This document shows, in pieces, positions 38,137 to 46,640 of a stretch of 64,000 nucleotides of DNA. A program made the position numbers and the translations under genes. This DNA is from BJHQ01 sp964654285. GTDB taxonomy: Bacteria > Planctomycetota > UBA11346. The notes below the pieces were generated by a model, which ran no database searches, was not told the DNA's origin, and saw only the letters and a program-made list of their open reading frames with translations. The stretch is from positions 18,496 to 82,495 of the forward strand of contig CAZZJC010000021.1 in NCBI GenBank assembly GCA_964654285.1, given 5' to 3'. Every line of letters begins with the position of its first letter. Position 1 is the first letter of the stretch.

Positions 38137-38382
38137 GGGACGGCTCCAGGTCGGGGATCCGCAGCGGGTGCGGACGGCAGAGAGGACTACCGGCCCGAGG
38201 CAGGGCCGGAAGGGTCCAGCCGTCGATCCTGCGGACGCATCGACGGGCTGCCCTGCCTGGGTATGTCCGCGGTCCAGCCGTTTTACGAACCGATCCGGCG
38301 CGGGATCCGGGCGGGATGCGGGTCTGCAGAGATACGGCGCACCGGGCCGCGCGGCCTGGACTTTCCTGGGGTATGCTGGTCC

Positions 38383-41300
38383 ATGCCTGAAGTTTCGACG
38401 AGCGGCCATGGCCGGGAATTGGCGAACGGGACCAGCGTCGGGATGTACCGCATCACGGGGCAGCTGGGCAAGGGCGGCATGGCGGTGGTCTACCGCGCGG
38501 TGCATGCGGCGCTCGGGCGCGAGGTCGCGCTCAAGGTGGTCTCGCCGCAGTTCGCCGAGGATCCGACCTTCCGTTCGCGCTTCCTGCGCGAGGCGCAGGT
38601 GGCGGCGCGGATCAACCATCCCAACGTGGTGACCTGCTTCGATGCCGGCGAGGGCGACGGCCGGCTGTTCATGGCCTTGGAACTGGTCACCGGCGGCGAT
38701 CTGCTCGATCTGCTCGATCGCCGTGGCGGCCGGCTCGACGAGGTGCTCGCGCTCGGCCTCATGCGCGACGCCCTGGCCGGGCTGGAGGCGGTCGAGGCGG
38801 CGGGCCTGGTGCACCGCGATATCAAGCCGGCCAACATCTTCATCACCGACGGCGGCCAGGCCAAGGTCGCCGATCTCGGCCTGGCGCGGGTCAGCGGCAA
38901 CGACCAGGTCACCCAACCGGGCGTGATCATGGGCACGCCGGCGTACATCGCGCCGGAACAGGCCAACGGCGTGCCGGATCTCGACATCCGCGCCGATCTC
39001 TACTCGCTCGGGGCGTCGCTCTACCATCTGCTGACCGGCCAGCCGCCGTTCTCGTCCGACAGCGCGGTGGCGACGCTGATCAAGGCGCTCAACGAACCGG
39101 TGCCCGACCCCGCCATCCTGCGGCCTGACCTCACGCCCGGCTGCCGCACGCTGATCCTGCGCCTGATGGAAAAGGACCGCAACCGCCGCCATGTCTCGGC
39201 CCGGCAGGCGCGCGAAGAGGTCGAAACGCTGCTCACCGGCCGCCAGCCCGAGCTCGCCTCCGGCGGCCATCCCGGGGTGCGCACCCAGCGCCTCGCCGCC
39301 GCGCCGGTGCGCGATCCGGCCCTGGTGCGGGCGGTGGAGCAGCGCGACGCCGGCCAGGTGGAACCGAACGCCGAGCGGCAGCGCACCACGGCCGCGCCGG
39401 CGCAGCCCACGACCGAACGGCGGCGCAGCGAGACCAGCCTCGCCCCGTCGCGCCCGGATTCCGGCAGCAACCGTCCGGCCTCGGCTTCGGATCGCCAGCG
39501 CACCCAGGCAGGCGAACGTCCGGCCACGCCGACGCCTGCGGCGCCAGGCCCGGGTACCGACCGCCAGGGCCCTGCTCCTGACCGCCAAGGCTCCGCCGCT
39601 GACCGCCACGGCTCCGCCTCGGACCGCCAGCGGGTGCAGACCGGGGATCGTTCGCGCTCCAGCCCGGCGGTGACCGCGAAGTCCGGCGGCCCGGCCACGC
39701 CGGCTCCGCGACCGGCCACGCCCGCCCCGCCCGGTTCCGGCCAGCCGCCGGCGAACCTGCGCATCGACCCGACCCAGCTCGCCCTCCTGGTCAAGCGCAT
39801 CATCGTGGATTTCGAGGCCATGACGGCAGCGATCGTCCTCGCGCCCGGCGCCAGCTTCCCGCGCTTCCTCCTCGACCAGATCATCAGCGGGGCGGGCATC
39901 GTGCATGGCCTCATCCCCGGCGCGATCCACGAGACCACGCGCACCAGCCAGGTCGCGCGGCGGATCGTGCTCGCGCGCGGCGATCCGCCCAGTCCGGGCT
40001 TTCCCGGCCGCAACGTGCGCGGCGAGGACATCCCGGCGCTGGAGGTGCCGCTGACCATCCGCATCAGCGACGACGCGATGACCGCGTGGGCGTTCAGCAA
40101 ACCGAACCTCATCGTCACCCGCGAGGCGCTGGAGCCGATCCTCAAGCGTTCGGGCATCCGCTACGGACTCGACCTCGATGCGCTGCGCAAGCTCGTCGAC
40201 GGGCCACCCGCCCCCGATGGCCGCCGCGCCATCGCCCGCGGCCGGCCGATGGATCCGGGCCGCGCAGCCGGCTTCGTCCCGCCCGGACGCGAGGGCGGCA
40301 CGCCGGATCTCGCGACCGTGGCCAACCTGCAGGAAGTGCCGGCGGGCACCGTGCTCGGCACCTTCACCGACGCCGAACCCGGCATCCCCGGCATGGACGT
40401 GCTCGGACGCGAACTGCCCTGCCCGAAGCTGGAAGCGATCCCGCCGGAACAGCTCGCCGGCGAGGGCACCGAGATCGGGCGCGACCGCGACGGCCGGCTC
40501 GTCCTGCGCTCCACCCGCCAGGGCATGGTCGTCCGCAATCCCGACGGCGTGGTGCGGGTGGTCGGCGTGTTCGAGGTCAAAGGCGACTTCGGCCCGGGCG
40601 ACCCGCCGATCGAGACCAACGACGTGGTGGTCATCCGCGGCGCGGTGAAGGACGGCGCGAAGATCAGCAGCGCCAGCGATGTCTTCGTCTGCGGCGACCT
40701 GCACGACGCCGAGATCAGCGCCGGCGGCAGCCTCCAGGTCGAAGGCGCCATCCACGGCGGCGACCAGGCCCTGGTGGTCGGCGAGACCATCGTCGCCGAA
40801 TCGTGCGAGGTCCGCCGCGTGCTCGCGAGCTCGGTGCGGATCACCGGCGAGGTGCGCAACTGCGAGATCCGCGCCACCGGCAAGATCAGCGTCGGCAGCA
40901 TCGCCGGCGGCAGCCTGGTCGCGGGCGGCGATGTCGACATCGGCACCGCCGGCGACCTCGCCGGCACCACCACCGAGCTGTGGGCCGGCCACAGCCTGAG
41001 CTATTCCGAGCAGGAGCGCCTGTCGCGCCTCGACGACCAGCGCCGCGAGGCCGAACGCACCCGCCTGGTCGACGAGGCCAAGCTGCTGCACGCCGACCTC
41101 GCCGACGCCGAACTGAAGAAGAAGCGCCACGCCAGCGCCAGCTACGCCAACCGCGACCACCTCCAGGCGATCGAGGCCAAGCTGCGCCAGTTCGAATCGG
41201 CGCAGGAGAACCTGCGCAACGCCGCCGAGGAGCACCGCAAGGCGCTGGAGAAGCGCCGCGCCGCCAGCGACCGCCTGAGGAAGCTCGGCGACAACACCGA

Positions 41301-41412
41301 GGCCCGCGTCTCGGTGAAGGTCGTCGCGCACAAGGGCGTCGTCGCCCGCCTCGCCGACATCGAACCCGAGGTGCTGGGCGAATCCAGGCTGCGCTACACC
41401 TTGAAGATGTGA
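38383..41412 (+). CDS. Ser/Thr protein kinase fused to a FapA/DUF342 domain
   Basis: A 1009-residue protein. Residues 18-280 form a Hanks-type kinase: GKGGMAVVYRAV (P-loop), ALKVV (Lys51), HRDIKPANI (Asp146), ADLGLARV (DLG) and GTPAYIAPEQ. Residues 282-465 are a disordered linker rich in Pro, Ala and Arg with repeated DRQGS-like units. From about 475 a DUF342/FapA region follows: GTFTDAEPGIPGMDVLG, then a right-handed beta-helix-like stretch (VFVCGDLHDAEISAGGSLQV), then a coiled coil (about 880-975). There is no transmembrane segment. FapA proteins are linked to polar or surface assembly in other bacteria, so the kinase may control such an assembly. TATGCT ends 5 nt before the ATG. Confidence 0.88.
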   Translation: MPEVSTSGHGRELANGTSVGMYRITGQLGKGGMAVVYRAVHAALGREVALKVVSPQFAEDPTFRSRFLREAQVAARINHPNVVTCFDAGEGDGRLFMALELVTGGDLLDLLDRRGGRLDEVLALGLMRDALAGLEAVEAAGLVHRDIKPANIFITDGGQAKVADLGLARVSGNDQVTQPGVIMGTPAYIAPEQANGVPDLDIRADLYSLGASLYHLLTGQPPFSSDSAVATLIKALNEPVPDPAILRPDLTPGCRTLILRLMEKDRNRRHVSARQAREEVETLLTGRQPELASGGHPGVRTQRLAAAPVRDPALVRAVEQRDAGQVEPNAERQRTTAAPAQPTTERRRSETSLAPSRPDSGSNRPASASDRQRTQAGERPATPTPAAPGPGTDRQGPAPDRQGSAADRHGSASDRQRVQTGDRSRSSPAVTAKSGGPATPAPRPATPAPPGSGQPPANLRIDPTQLALLVKRIIVDFEAMTAAIVLAPGASFPRFLLDQIISGAGIVHGLIPGAIHETTRTSQVARRIVLARGDPPSPGFPGRNVRGEDIPALEVPLTIRISDDAMTAWAFSKPNLIVTREALEPILKRSGIRYGLDLDALRKLVDGPPAPDGRRAIARGRPMDPGRAAGFVPPGREGGTPDLATVANLQEVPAGTVLGTFTDAEPGIPGMDVLGRELPCPKLEAIPPEQLAGEGTEIGRDRDGRLVLRSTRQGMVVRNPDGVVRVVGVFEVKGDFGPGDPPIETNDVVVIRGAVKDGAKISSASDVFVCGDLHDAEISAGGSLQVEGAIHGGDQALVVGETIVAESCEVRRVLASSVRITGEVRNCEIRATGKISVGSIAGGSLVAGGDVDIGTAGDLAGTTTELWAGHSLSYSEQERLSRLDDQRREAERTRLVDEAKLLHADLADAELKKKRHASASYANRDHLQAIEAKLRQFESAQENLRNAAEEHRKALEKRRAASDRLRKLGDNTEARVSVKVVAHKGVVARLADIEPEVLGESRLRYTLKM

Positions 41413-41679
41413 CCAGCGAGGCTTGCGCCCCAGCCCGACGGCGCCGCATGCTGCGCATGTCCCCGCTGCGCGGGGATCGGACTGCGGCGACGGTGGCTAC
41501 GCCACCTTCCCGCTGCGCGGGACAAGCCCGCCCCCGCTCACTCGCTGGCGCTCCTTCGGGGGATTGCTCCTCGCGGGCTATGCCCGCCAGGGACTCTCGT
41601 CCCTGGACCCGCACAGACCCGACTCGTGCGGAAGTCTGACTTCCTGAATCAAACCCCCTTCACTCAAGGACCCTCGCGC
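41413..41679. repeat. Hairpin-dense intergenic region
   Basis: 267 bp between the kinase-FapA gene and the convergent PatB-type gene contain a row of short perfect hairpins: CCCCGCTGCGCGGGG, GGTGGCTACGCCACC, TCCCGCTGCGCGGGA, GCGGGCTATGCCCGC, AGGGACTCTCGTCCCT and GAAGTCTGACTTC. The spacing is irregular. The first resembles the hairpin that opens the 135-bp mobile element. No gene is visible. Confidence 0.6.
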
Positions 41680-42828
41680 TCAGCCGAAGGCGCGCGTCAG
41701 GCGTTCCAAGGCGGTTTCCAGCGTCGCGCGCGGGCAGCCGAAGTTCAGGCGCAGCCAGCCCGGGGCGGCGAAATCGCGGCCGTCGGACAGGCCCACGCCA
41801 TGCGCCACCGCATGCGCGGCCGGATCGGCGACGCCGCTCTGCCGCGCGTCGATCCAGGCCAGGTAGGTCGCCTGGCCCGGTTGCCAGGACAGGCGCGGGA
41901 GCTTCGCCAACGCCTTGCCGACCAGGTCGCGGTTGCGCCGCAGGTGGTCGAGCAGCGCGTCGAGCCACGGCCCGCCGGTGCGCCAGGCGGTCTCGGCCCC
42001 GAGCATGCCCAGGCCCTCGGCGCTCGGCACGATGCCGGCCCCGGCGGCGCGGAAGCGCTTGCGCAGGTCGGCATCGGGGATGATCGCGATGGCGCAGCAC
42101 AGGCCGGGCAGGTTGAAGGTCTTCGATGGCGCGTAGAGCGTGACCGTGCGCTTGACCAGGTCGGGCGCGGCGCACACGAACGGCTGGTGCCGGCCGTCCA
42201 GCACGAGGTCGGCCCAGATCTCGTCGCTGAGCACCCACAGATCGTACCGCCGGCAGTGCTCGGCCCAGGTCGCGAGTTCGCCCTCCGTCCAGACCCGGCC
42301 GGTGGGATTGTGCGGATGGCAGAAGAGCAGGCTGCGCGTGGTCGCGTCGGTGGCGGCCTCCAGCGCTGTTTGATCAAGCGCCCACCCCCCATGCCCGGAC
42401 GCAGCGGATCCCTGGGCCAGGCCGACGCGCAGCAGGCGCTGGCCCTGATTGCCCGGCGCGCTGAGGAACGGCGGATAGCAGGGGGTCGGGCAGAGATGCC
42501 CATCGCCCGGCGCGCCGATCGCGCGGCAGAACATGTTGAATCCGGTCACCACGCCGGGCAGCGGCACGATCGCGTCCGGTTCGACCGTCCAGCCGTGGCG
42601 GGTCGACAGCCAGGCGCAGGCGGCTTCCGCGAACGAGCGCTGCGGCACGGAATAGCCCAGCACCCCATGGTCGAGCCGCGCCCGCAACGCCGCCAGCACC
42701 GCCGGCGGCGCCGGCGTGTCCATGTCCGCCACCCAGGCCGGCACCACGTCGCGCCCGGCCCAGCGCTCCCACTTCATGCTGCCGGTGCCACGGCGATCGG
42801 GGCAGCGGTCGAAATCCCAGGCGGTCAC
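41680..42828 (-). CDS. PatB/MalY-type PLP-dependent C-S lyase or aminotransferase
   Basis: A 382-residue fold-type I PLP enzyme. The N-terminal signature is DFDRCPDRRGTGSMKWERW and then VPAWVADMDTPAPP. CHPHNPTGRVW, LSDEIWADLVL and the PLP lysine Lys236 in YAPSKTFNLPGL are all present. The family includes cystathionine beta-lyases and MalY. The GTG at 42828 is chosen because the signature starts just after it; the ATG at KWERW would remove the conserved DRRGT motif. It converges with the kinase-FapA gene. Confidence 0.9.
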   Translation of the reverse strand: MTAWDFDRCPDRRGTGSMKWERWAGRDVVPAWVADMDTPAPPAVLAALRARLDHGVLGYSVPQRSFAEAACAWLSTRHGWTVEPDAIVPLPGVVTGFNMFCRAIGAPGDGHLCPTPCYPPFLSAPGNQGQRLLRVGLAQGSAASGHGGWALDQTALEAATDATTRSLLFCHPHNPTGRVWTEGELATWAEHCRRYDLWVLSDEIWADLVLDGRHQPFVCAAPDLVKRTVTLYAPSKTFNLPGLCCAIAIIPDADLRKRFRAAGAGIVPSAEGLGMLGAETAWRTGGPWLDALLDHLRRNRDLVGKALAKLPRLSWQPGQATYLAWIDARQSGVADPAAHAVAHGVGLSDGRDFAAPGWLRLNFGCPRATLETALERLTRAFG

Positions 42829-43096
42829 GATCTGATCCTGGGCAAGGGAGTGCTCGCGCTTCGCATGGCTCGCATCGTTGATGCCTGCCCTCTGCGTCAA
42901 TGCGTGGCCGTTGCTGCGCGAACAAGGCAACCGGATCAGAGCGCAGGATCCGTCCGGCCCGACGCCAAGATCCGTGAATCGGGATCCACCAACCGGTTGA
43001 CGGATGGCGCCTGGTCTCGCAGACGGCGATCCCGGAAAGCGACGAGCCCGGGGCGGCGGTGCCCTGCCGAGGCGTCGTGAACCATGACCGCGCTGA
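42829..43096. other. Intergenic region with partial copy of an inverted-repeat arm
   Basis: 268 bp upstream of the PatB-type gene and after the pldA stop. Bases 42984-43015 match one arm of the element at 51745-51882 plus 10 further bases, 27 of 32 positions by eye (CACCAAC, GGTTGACGGAT, CCTGG). I do not see a matching opposite arm here. No gene is evident. Confidence 0.4.
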
Positions 43097-43915
43097 TCAC
43101 GGCACGAAGGAGAAGCCGACCAGGATGCGGTTGGTCCGTTCGCGGTAGTTGAGCAGGGTCTCGCCGTAGCCGCAGTACCACTGGGCATGCAGGGCGAGGT
43201 CCAGGCGCGGCACCAGCCGCTTGATCGGGAAGCTGGCGTCGAGCTGCACGTTGCCGTAGCGGCCGCCCTCGCCGATCCGTCCCCACAGGTCGACATTGAA
43301 CCAGCGATGATCCAGCAGCACATGGGCGTCGAACCGGCCCCGGTAGCTGGCGATGTCGGGATTGTCGGAGAGCTGGCTGGGCAGCACCTTCCAGCGCGGA
43401 TCCACGGTCAGTCGCAGACGGTCATCCAGTCTGGCGCGGATGGGAGCGCGGACGAAGCCGTACCAGTCGATCGAACGCGAGTCCTCGCCCGACTTGCCGT
43501 TGGATTCGTGGCCGAGGCCGGTCGCCAGGCCGACATGCGGATCCTTGCCGAGGGCGGGCAGCAGGTCGGGGAACAGATGGCCGAAGTAGAACCAGCCCTC
43601 CGGCCGGTAGCTGCTGTCGTAGAACGGCTTCGATTCGTGATAGAGATCCCACCAGGAGGTCTGGGAATAGCTGAAGTAGAAGCCATCGCGCCGTTCCGCC
43701 CCGGCGGCGGCCTGGTTGTCCCAGCCCACCGTGCGCAGGGCGATGCTGAACTGGAACTTGGCGTTGATCTTCTCGACCGGTTCGACCAGGAAGTAGATCG
43801 GCTCGTAGGCGGTGACGTTGAGCGGCATGCGGCCGGGATCGTCGCCGGCGGAAACCGGAGCAAGACCGGCAGCCAGGGCGGCGACGAGCGCGGCTTTAGG
43901 TACGCAGGAGCGCAT
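43097..43915 (-). CDS. pldA: Outer-membrane phospholipase A
   Basis: A 272-residue protein with a signal peptide (MRSCVPKAALVAALAAGLAP, cleavage after VSA). The beta-barrel hydrolase core has KFQFSIALR, YFSYSQTSWWDLYHESKPFY, and GLGHESNGKSGEDSRSIDW with catalytic His136 and Ser138. YCGYGETLLNYRERTNRILVGFSF closes the barrel. The residue at the position of E. coli Asn156, 14 after the histidine, is Asp150, which would give a Ser-His-Asp triad. The enzyme hydrolyses phospholipids in the outer leaflet after dimerisation. AAGGA lies before the ATG. It is divergent from the HPS-RraA fusion gene. Confidence 0.9.
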   Translation of the reverse strand: MRSCVPKAALVAALAAGLAPVSAGDDPGRMPLNVTAYEPIYFLVEPVEKINAKFQFSIALRTVGWDNQAAAGAERRDGFYFSYSQTSWWDLYHESKPFYDSSYRPEGWFYFGHLFPDLLPALGKDPHVGLATGLGHESNGKSGEDSRSIDWYGFVRAPIRARLDDRLRLTVDPRWKVLPSQLSDNPDIASYRGRFDAHVLLDHRWFNVDLWGRIGEGGRYGNVQLDASFPIKRLVPRLDLALHAQWYCGYGETLLNYRERTNRILVGFSFVP

Positions 43916-43942
43916 GGAGTTCCTTGGGCCACAGGGTTCACG

Positions 43943-43968
43943 GAACGTCCCTGGGCAGGCGGACGTTC
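43943..43968. promoter_or_regulatory. Inverted repeat in the pldA/hps divergent promoter region
   Basis: GAACGTCC (43943-43950) and GGACGTTC (43961-43968) form a perfect 8-bp inverted repeat with 10-bp spacing. The half-site centres are 18 bp apart. The position between two divergent starts suits a regulator-binding site. No regulator can be named. Confidence 0.35.
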
Positions 43969-44067
43969 GCTGCACCGGTCGCCCCCGCAACGACGAGCTT
44001 CCGACCTCGGCGCCGGCGCCGACTCCACCGCCCCTTCCCACGCCGACCGCCGCTCCAGCATGCCGCC

Positions 44068-45381
44068 ATGCCCTTCGCCCCGCCTTCCGCCCCGGTCGTG
44101 CAACTCGCCCTGGATTTCCTCAACCTCGAACCCGCGCTGCGCTGCGCCCATGAGGCCGAACCGGCCGGCTTGCAGTGGGTCGAGGCCGGCACGCCGCTGA
44201 TCAAGTCGGTCGGGCTGGAGGCCGTGCGCCGCCTGCGCGCCGAGTTCCCGCGCGCGGTGGTGGTCGCCGACATGAAGGTCATGGACGCGGGCCGCACCGA
44301 GGTCGAAGCAGCCAAGAAGTCCGGCGCCGATCTGGTGATGGTGCTCGCCGCCGCGTCGGACGCGACGATCCAGGAGTGCGTCACCGCCGGCCGGCATCTT
44401 GGCGTCGCGATCGGCTGCGACCTGGTGAACTGCGCCGATCCGGTGGCGCGGGCCAGGCGCTGCGAAGAGCTCGGCGTTGACCTGGTCAGCGTCCACACCC
44501 CGATCGACGTGCAGATGACCGGCGCGGACTCCTTCGCACATCTCGCGGCGGTGGCCCAGGCCGTGCGCATCCCGGTCGCCTGCGCCGGCGGCATCAGCCC
44601 GGCGAGCGCCCCGCGTGCGGTCGCGGCCGGGGCGCGGGTGGTCATCGTCGGCGGCGCCATCACCAAGGCGCCGGATCCGCGCGCCGCGCTGGCGGCGCTC
44701 AACGCCGCCCTGGCCACCGGCACGGTCAGTGCGGAAGACGCCGGCCGCTTCCGCCGGCTCGGGCTGGACGAGATCCGCAAGGTGCTGGAAAAAGTCTCGA
44801 CCCCGAACCTGTCCGACGCGATGCATCGCGGCGGCGGCCTGCACGGCCTGGTCAGCCGCAATCCCGCGAAGCGCCTGTGCGGCCCGGCGTTCACCGTGCT
44901 CACCGCGCCCGGCGACTGGGCCAAGCCGGTGCAGGCGATCGACGAGGCCAAGCCGGGCGACGTGCTGGTGATCGACGCCGGCGACGACTATCCCGCGATG
45001 TGGGGCGGCCTGGCGTCGCTCACCGCGGTGCAGCGCGGTCTGGGCGGCGTGGTCATCCGGGGCGCGTGCCGCGATCTCGCCGACATCGTCAGCTCAGGCC
45101 TCGCCCTGTGGTCGACCAGGACCTGCGCCGACGCTGGCGAACCACGCGGCCTGGGCTGCTTCGGCATCCCGCTGGTGCTCGGCGACCAGGCCATCCGCCC
45201 CGGCGACTGGCTGGTCGGCGATGAAGACGGCCTCGTCGTCATCCCCGCCGCCCAGGTGGTCGAGGTCGCCAACCGCGCCGCCGACGTGAACGAACGCGAG
45301 ACGCGCCTCGCCGCCGAGATCCGCGCCGGCCACAGCCTTTCGACCCTGGCCGAACTGAAGCGCTGGGAACAGCGGCGCTGA
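44068..45381 (+). CDS. 3-hexulose-6-phosphate synthase fused to an RraA-like domain
   Basis: A 437-residue fusion. Residues 1-215 are an orotidine-decarboxylase-type barrel of the HPS/KGPDC group (VVVADMKVMDAGRTEVEAAK, SVHTPIDVQM, CAGGISPAS, VVIVGGAITKAPDP). Residues 235-437 are RraA-like (LSDAMHRGGGLHGLV, DVLVIDAGDDYPAMWGGLAS, GVVIRGACRDLADI), a fold shared by RNase E inhibitors and HMG/oxaloacetate aldolases. Similar fusions are known in archaea, where the first domain makes or uses hexulose 6-phosphate for formaldehyde fixation or ribulose-5-phosphate supply. A phosphohexuloisomerase is not adjacent. The role of the second domain here is unknown. Confidence 0.9.
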   Translation: MPFAPPSAPVVQLALDFLNLEPALRCAHEAEPAGLQWVEAGTPLIKSVGLEAVRRLRAEFPRAVVVADMKVMDAGRTEVEAAKKSGADLVMVLAAASDATIQECVTAGRHLGVAIGCDLVNCADPVARARRCEELGVDLVSVHTPIDVQMTGADSFAHLAAVAQAVRIPVACAGGISPASAPRAVAAGARVVIVGGAITKAPDPRAALAALNAALATGTVSAEDAGRFRRLGLDEIRKVLEKVSTPNLSDAMHRGGGLHGLVSRNPAKRLCGPAFTVLTAPGDWAKPVQAIDEAKPGDVLVIDAGDDYPAMWGGLASLTAVQRGLGGVVIRGACRDLADIVSSGLALWSTRTCADAGEPRGLGCFGIPLVLGDQAIRPGDWLVGDEDGLVVIPAAQVVEVANRAADVNERETRLAAEIRAGHSLSTLAELKRWEQRR

Positions 45382-45404
45382 CCTGCGCATCCAGGGGCCG
45401 GATC

Positions 45405-45423
45405 CGGTGGCCTGGGGCCACCG
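45405..45423. terminator. Hairpin between convergent genes
   Basis: An 8-bp perfect stem CGGTGGCC/GGCCACCG has a 3-nt loop, midway in the 50-bp gap between the convergent HPS-RraA and TIM-barrel genes. It is a possible bidirectional terminator without a T tract. Confidence 0.4.
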
Positions 45424-45431
45424 TGCAGCCA

Positions 45432-46388
45432 TCAGCGCAGATGGCGGCGCATCAGCCGGCGGGTGATGGCATGCAGGCCTTCGGGATCCTCGTTGTCATG
45501 CCCATAGTAGTACACGGATAGATGGTCCGGCAGCGGCCCGGACAGATAGGCCTCGAGATTCGTCTCGTAGATGCCATGGCTCGAGGCCGGGGTCAGCATG
45601 TTCTCGACCAGGGCGAAGGTGCCGAGCCCGGCGGCCTCGGCCTCGGCGGCGAAGCGGGCGCGGATGCGCGGGTCATCGATGCGGTATTTGAACCAGCCGA
45701 CCTCGCCGCTGCGACGCCACTGGGGCGCCAGGTTGCCGTCGTAGCCATGGAAGTTCAGACCCGCCGCCCGGCTGACCACCTGGGTGAAACCGGGCGGATC
45801 GGTGTCCTGGGCGAAGAGGGTGATGGACAGTTCCGGGCGCAGGCTGCGGGCCAGCAGATTCAGCTCGCTGAGCAAGTCGCGGTAGGCGACTGCCGTGTCG
45901 GCCGGGGTTCCGGGCCGGCCCAGGGCGGCGATGGTGTCGGGGTGGCTGCTGCCCAGCTTGGTGCCCTTGGGTTCGTCCCAGATGATGCCATCGACGCCGT
46001 GATCCGCGACGAGGGTACGTACCAGCTTGCGCAGGTGCTCGCGGTAGAGCGGGCTATGCAGGCAGGCGAGGGGCCCAGTGACCGGTTGGGGCCCGGGTTC
46101 GCCGCATTCCGGATGGGCGGCCAGGAACAGGCTCGGCATCAGGGGCGCACCGGCCATCCGTCCGCCGATCCGGCTCGGGATCGCCAGCGCCCGCATCCCC
46201 CTGGACTGGATCATGCGCACCTGGCGGGCGAAGGTGTGGTATCCGTAGACGTCATCGCTCTCCGAATAGGACAGGGCGACCGCGTTGAAACCGCACGCCG
46301 CCATCTCCGCCAGATCCTCCTCGATCTGATGCGGGATGACGGTCCAGTTCTGGTAGCTCAGGGTGTAGGCGGATATCAGCGTTGGCAT
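45432..46388 (-). CDS. Putative TIM-barrel protein, glycoside-hydrolase-like
   Basis: A 318-residue protein without a signal peptide. YTLSYQNWTVIPHQIEEDLA, ACGFNAVALSYSESDDVYGY, and VRTLVADHGVDGIIWDEPKG are the beta-strand and helix pattern of an alpha-amylase-like or GHL10-like barrel. Asp and Glu in IIWDEPKG sit where barrel glycosidases carry acidic residues. The family is not identified. It lies between the HPS-RraA fusion (convergent) and the divergent kinase gene, near the start of the carbohydrate region. Confidence 0.65.
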   Translation of the reverse strand: MPTLISAYTLSYQNWTVIPHQIEEDLAEMAACGFNAVALSYSESDDVYGYHTFARQVRMIQSRGMRALAIPSRIGGRMAGAPLMPSLFLAAHPECGEPGPQPVTGPLACLHSPLYREHLRKLVRTLVADHGVDGIIWDEPKGTKLGSSHPDTIAALGRPGTPADTAVAYRDLLSELNLLARSLRPELSITLFAQDTDPPGFTQVVSRAAGLNFHGYDGNLAPQWRRSGEVGWFKYRIDDPRIRARFAAEAEAAGLGTFALVENMLTPASSHGIYETNLEAYLSGPLPDHLSVYYYGHDNEDPEGLHAITRRLMRRHLR

Positions 46389-46605
46389 GGGTTCTCGTCG
46401 CGTACAGGAGTGACTGCCCGGTGCACCGTGGACACCGGCGAGGGTCCAGGCGATCGCGCAGCAGTCAATCTTGACGCCCATGCCTGATCCGCCTGATGCG
46501 GATGCCAGCCGCCGACCCGCTCCTCCCCGGCTGGAAGCAGCCGCCGCTGAGCCGGCAGCGAAGACCGTTCTGCCAGGCGCAGGCGGGATGGTCCGGGTGG
46601 GCGTC

Positions 46606-46634
46606 TTGTCCGGATCCGGGGACGGCCCTACCGT
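46606..46634 (+). promoter_or_regulatory. Putative promoter of the second Ser/Thr kinase gene
   Basis: TTGTCC (46606-46611) and TACCGT (46629-46634) are separated by 17 bp. The -10 box ends 6 nt before the ATG, so the transcript would begin at or next to the start codon. There is no Shine-Dalgarno sequence. Confidence 0.5.
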
Positions 46635-46640
46635 CCGGGC

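Noticed and set aside
42729..42828. Starting the PatB-type enzyme at the ATG of KWERW
   Set aside because: This would remove the conserved DFDRxxDRRGT signature that lies upstream in the same frame.
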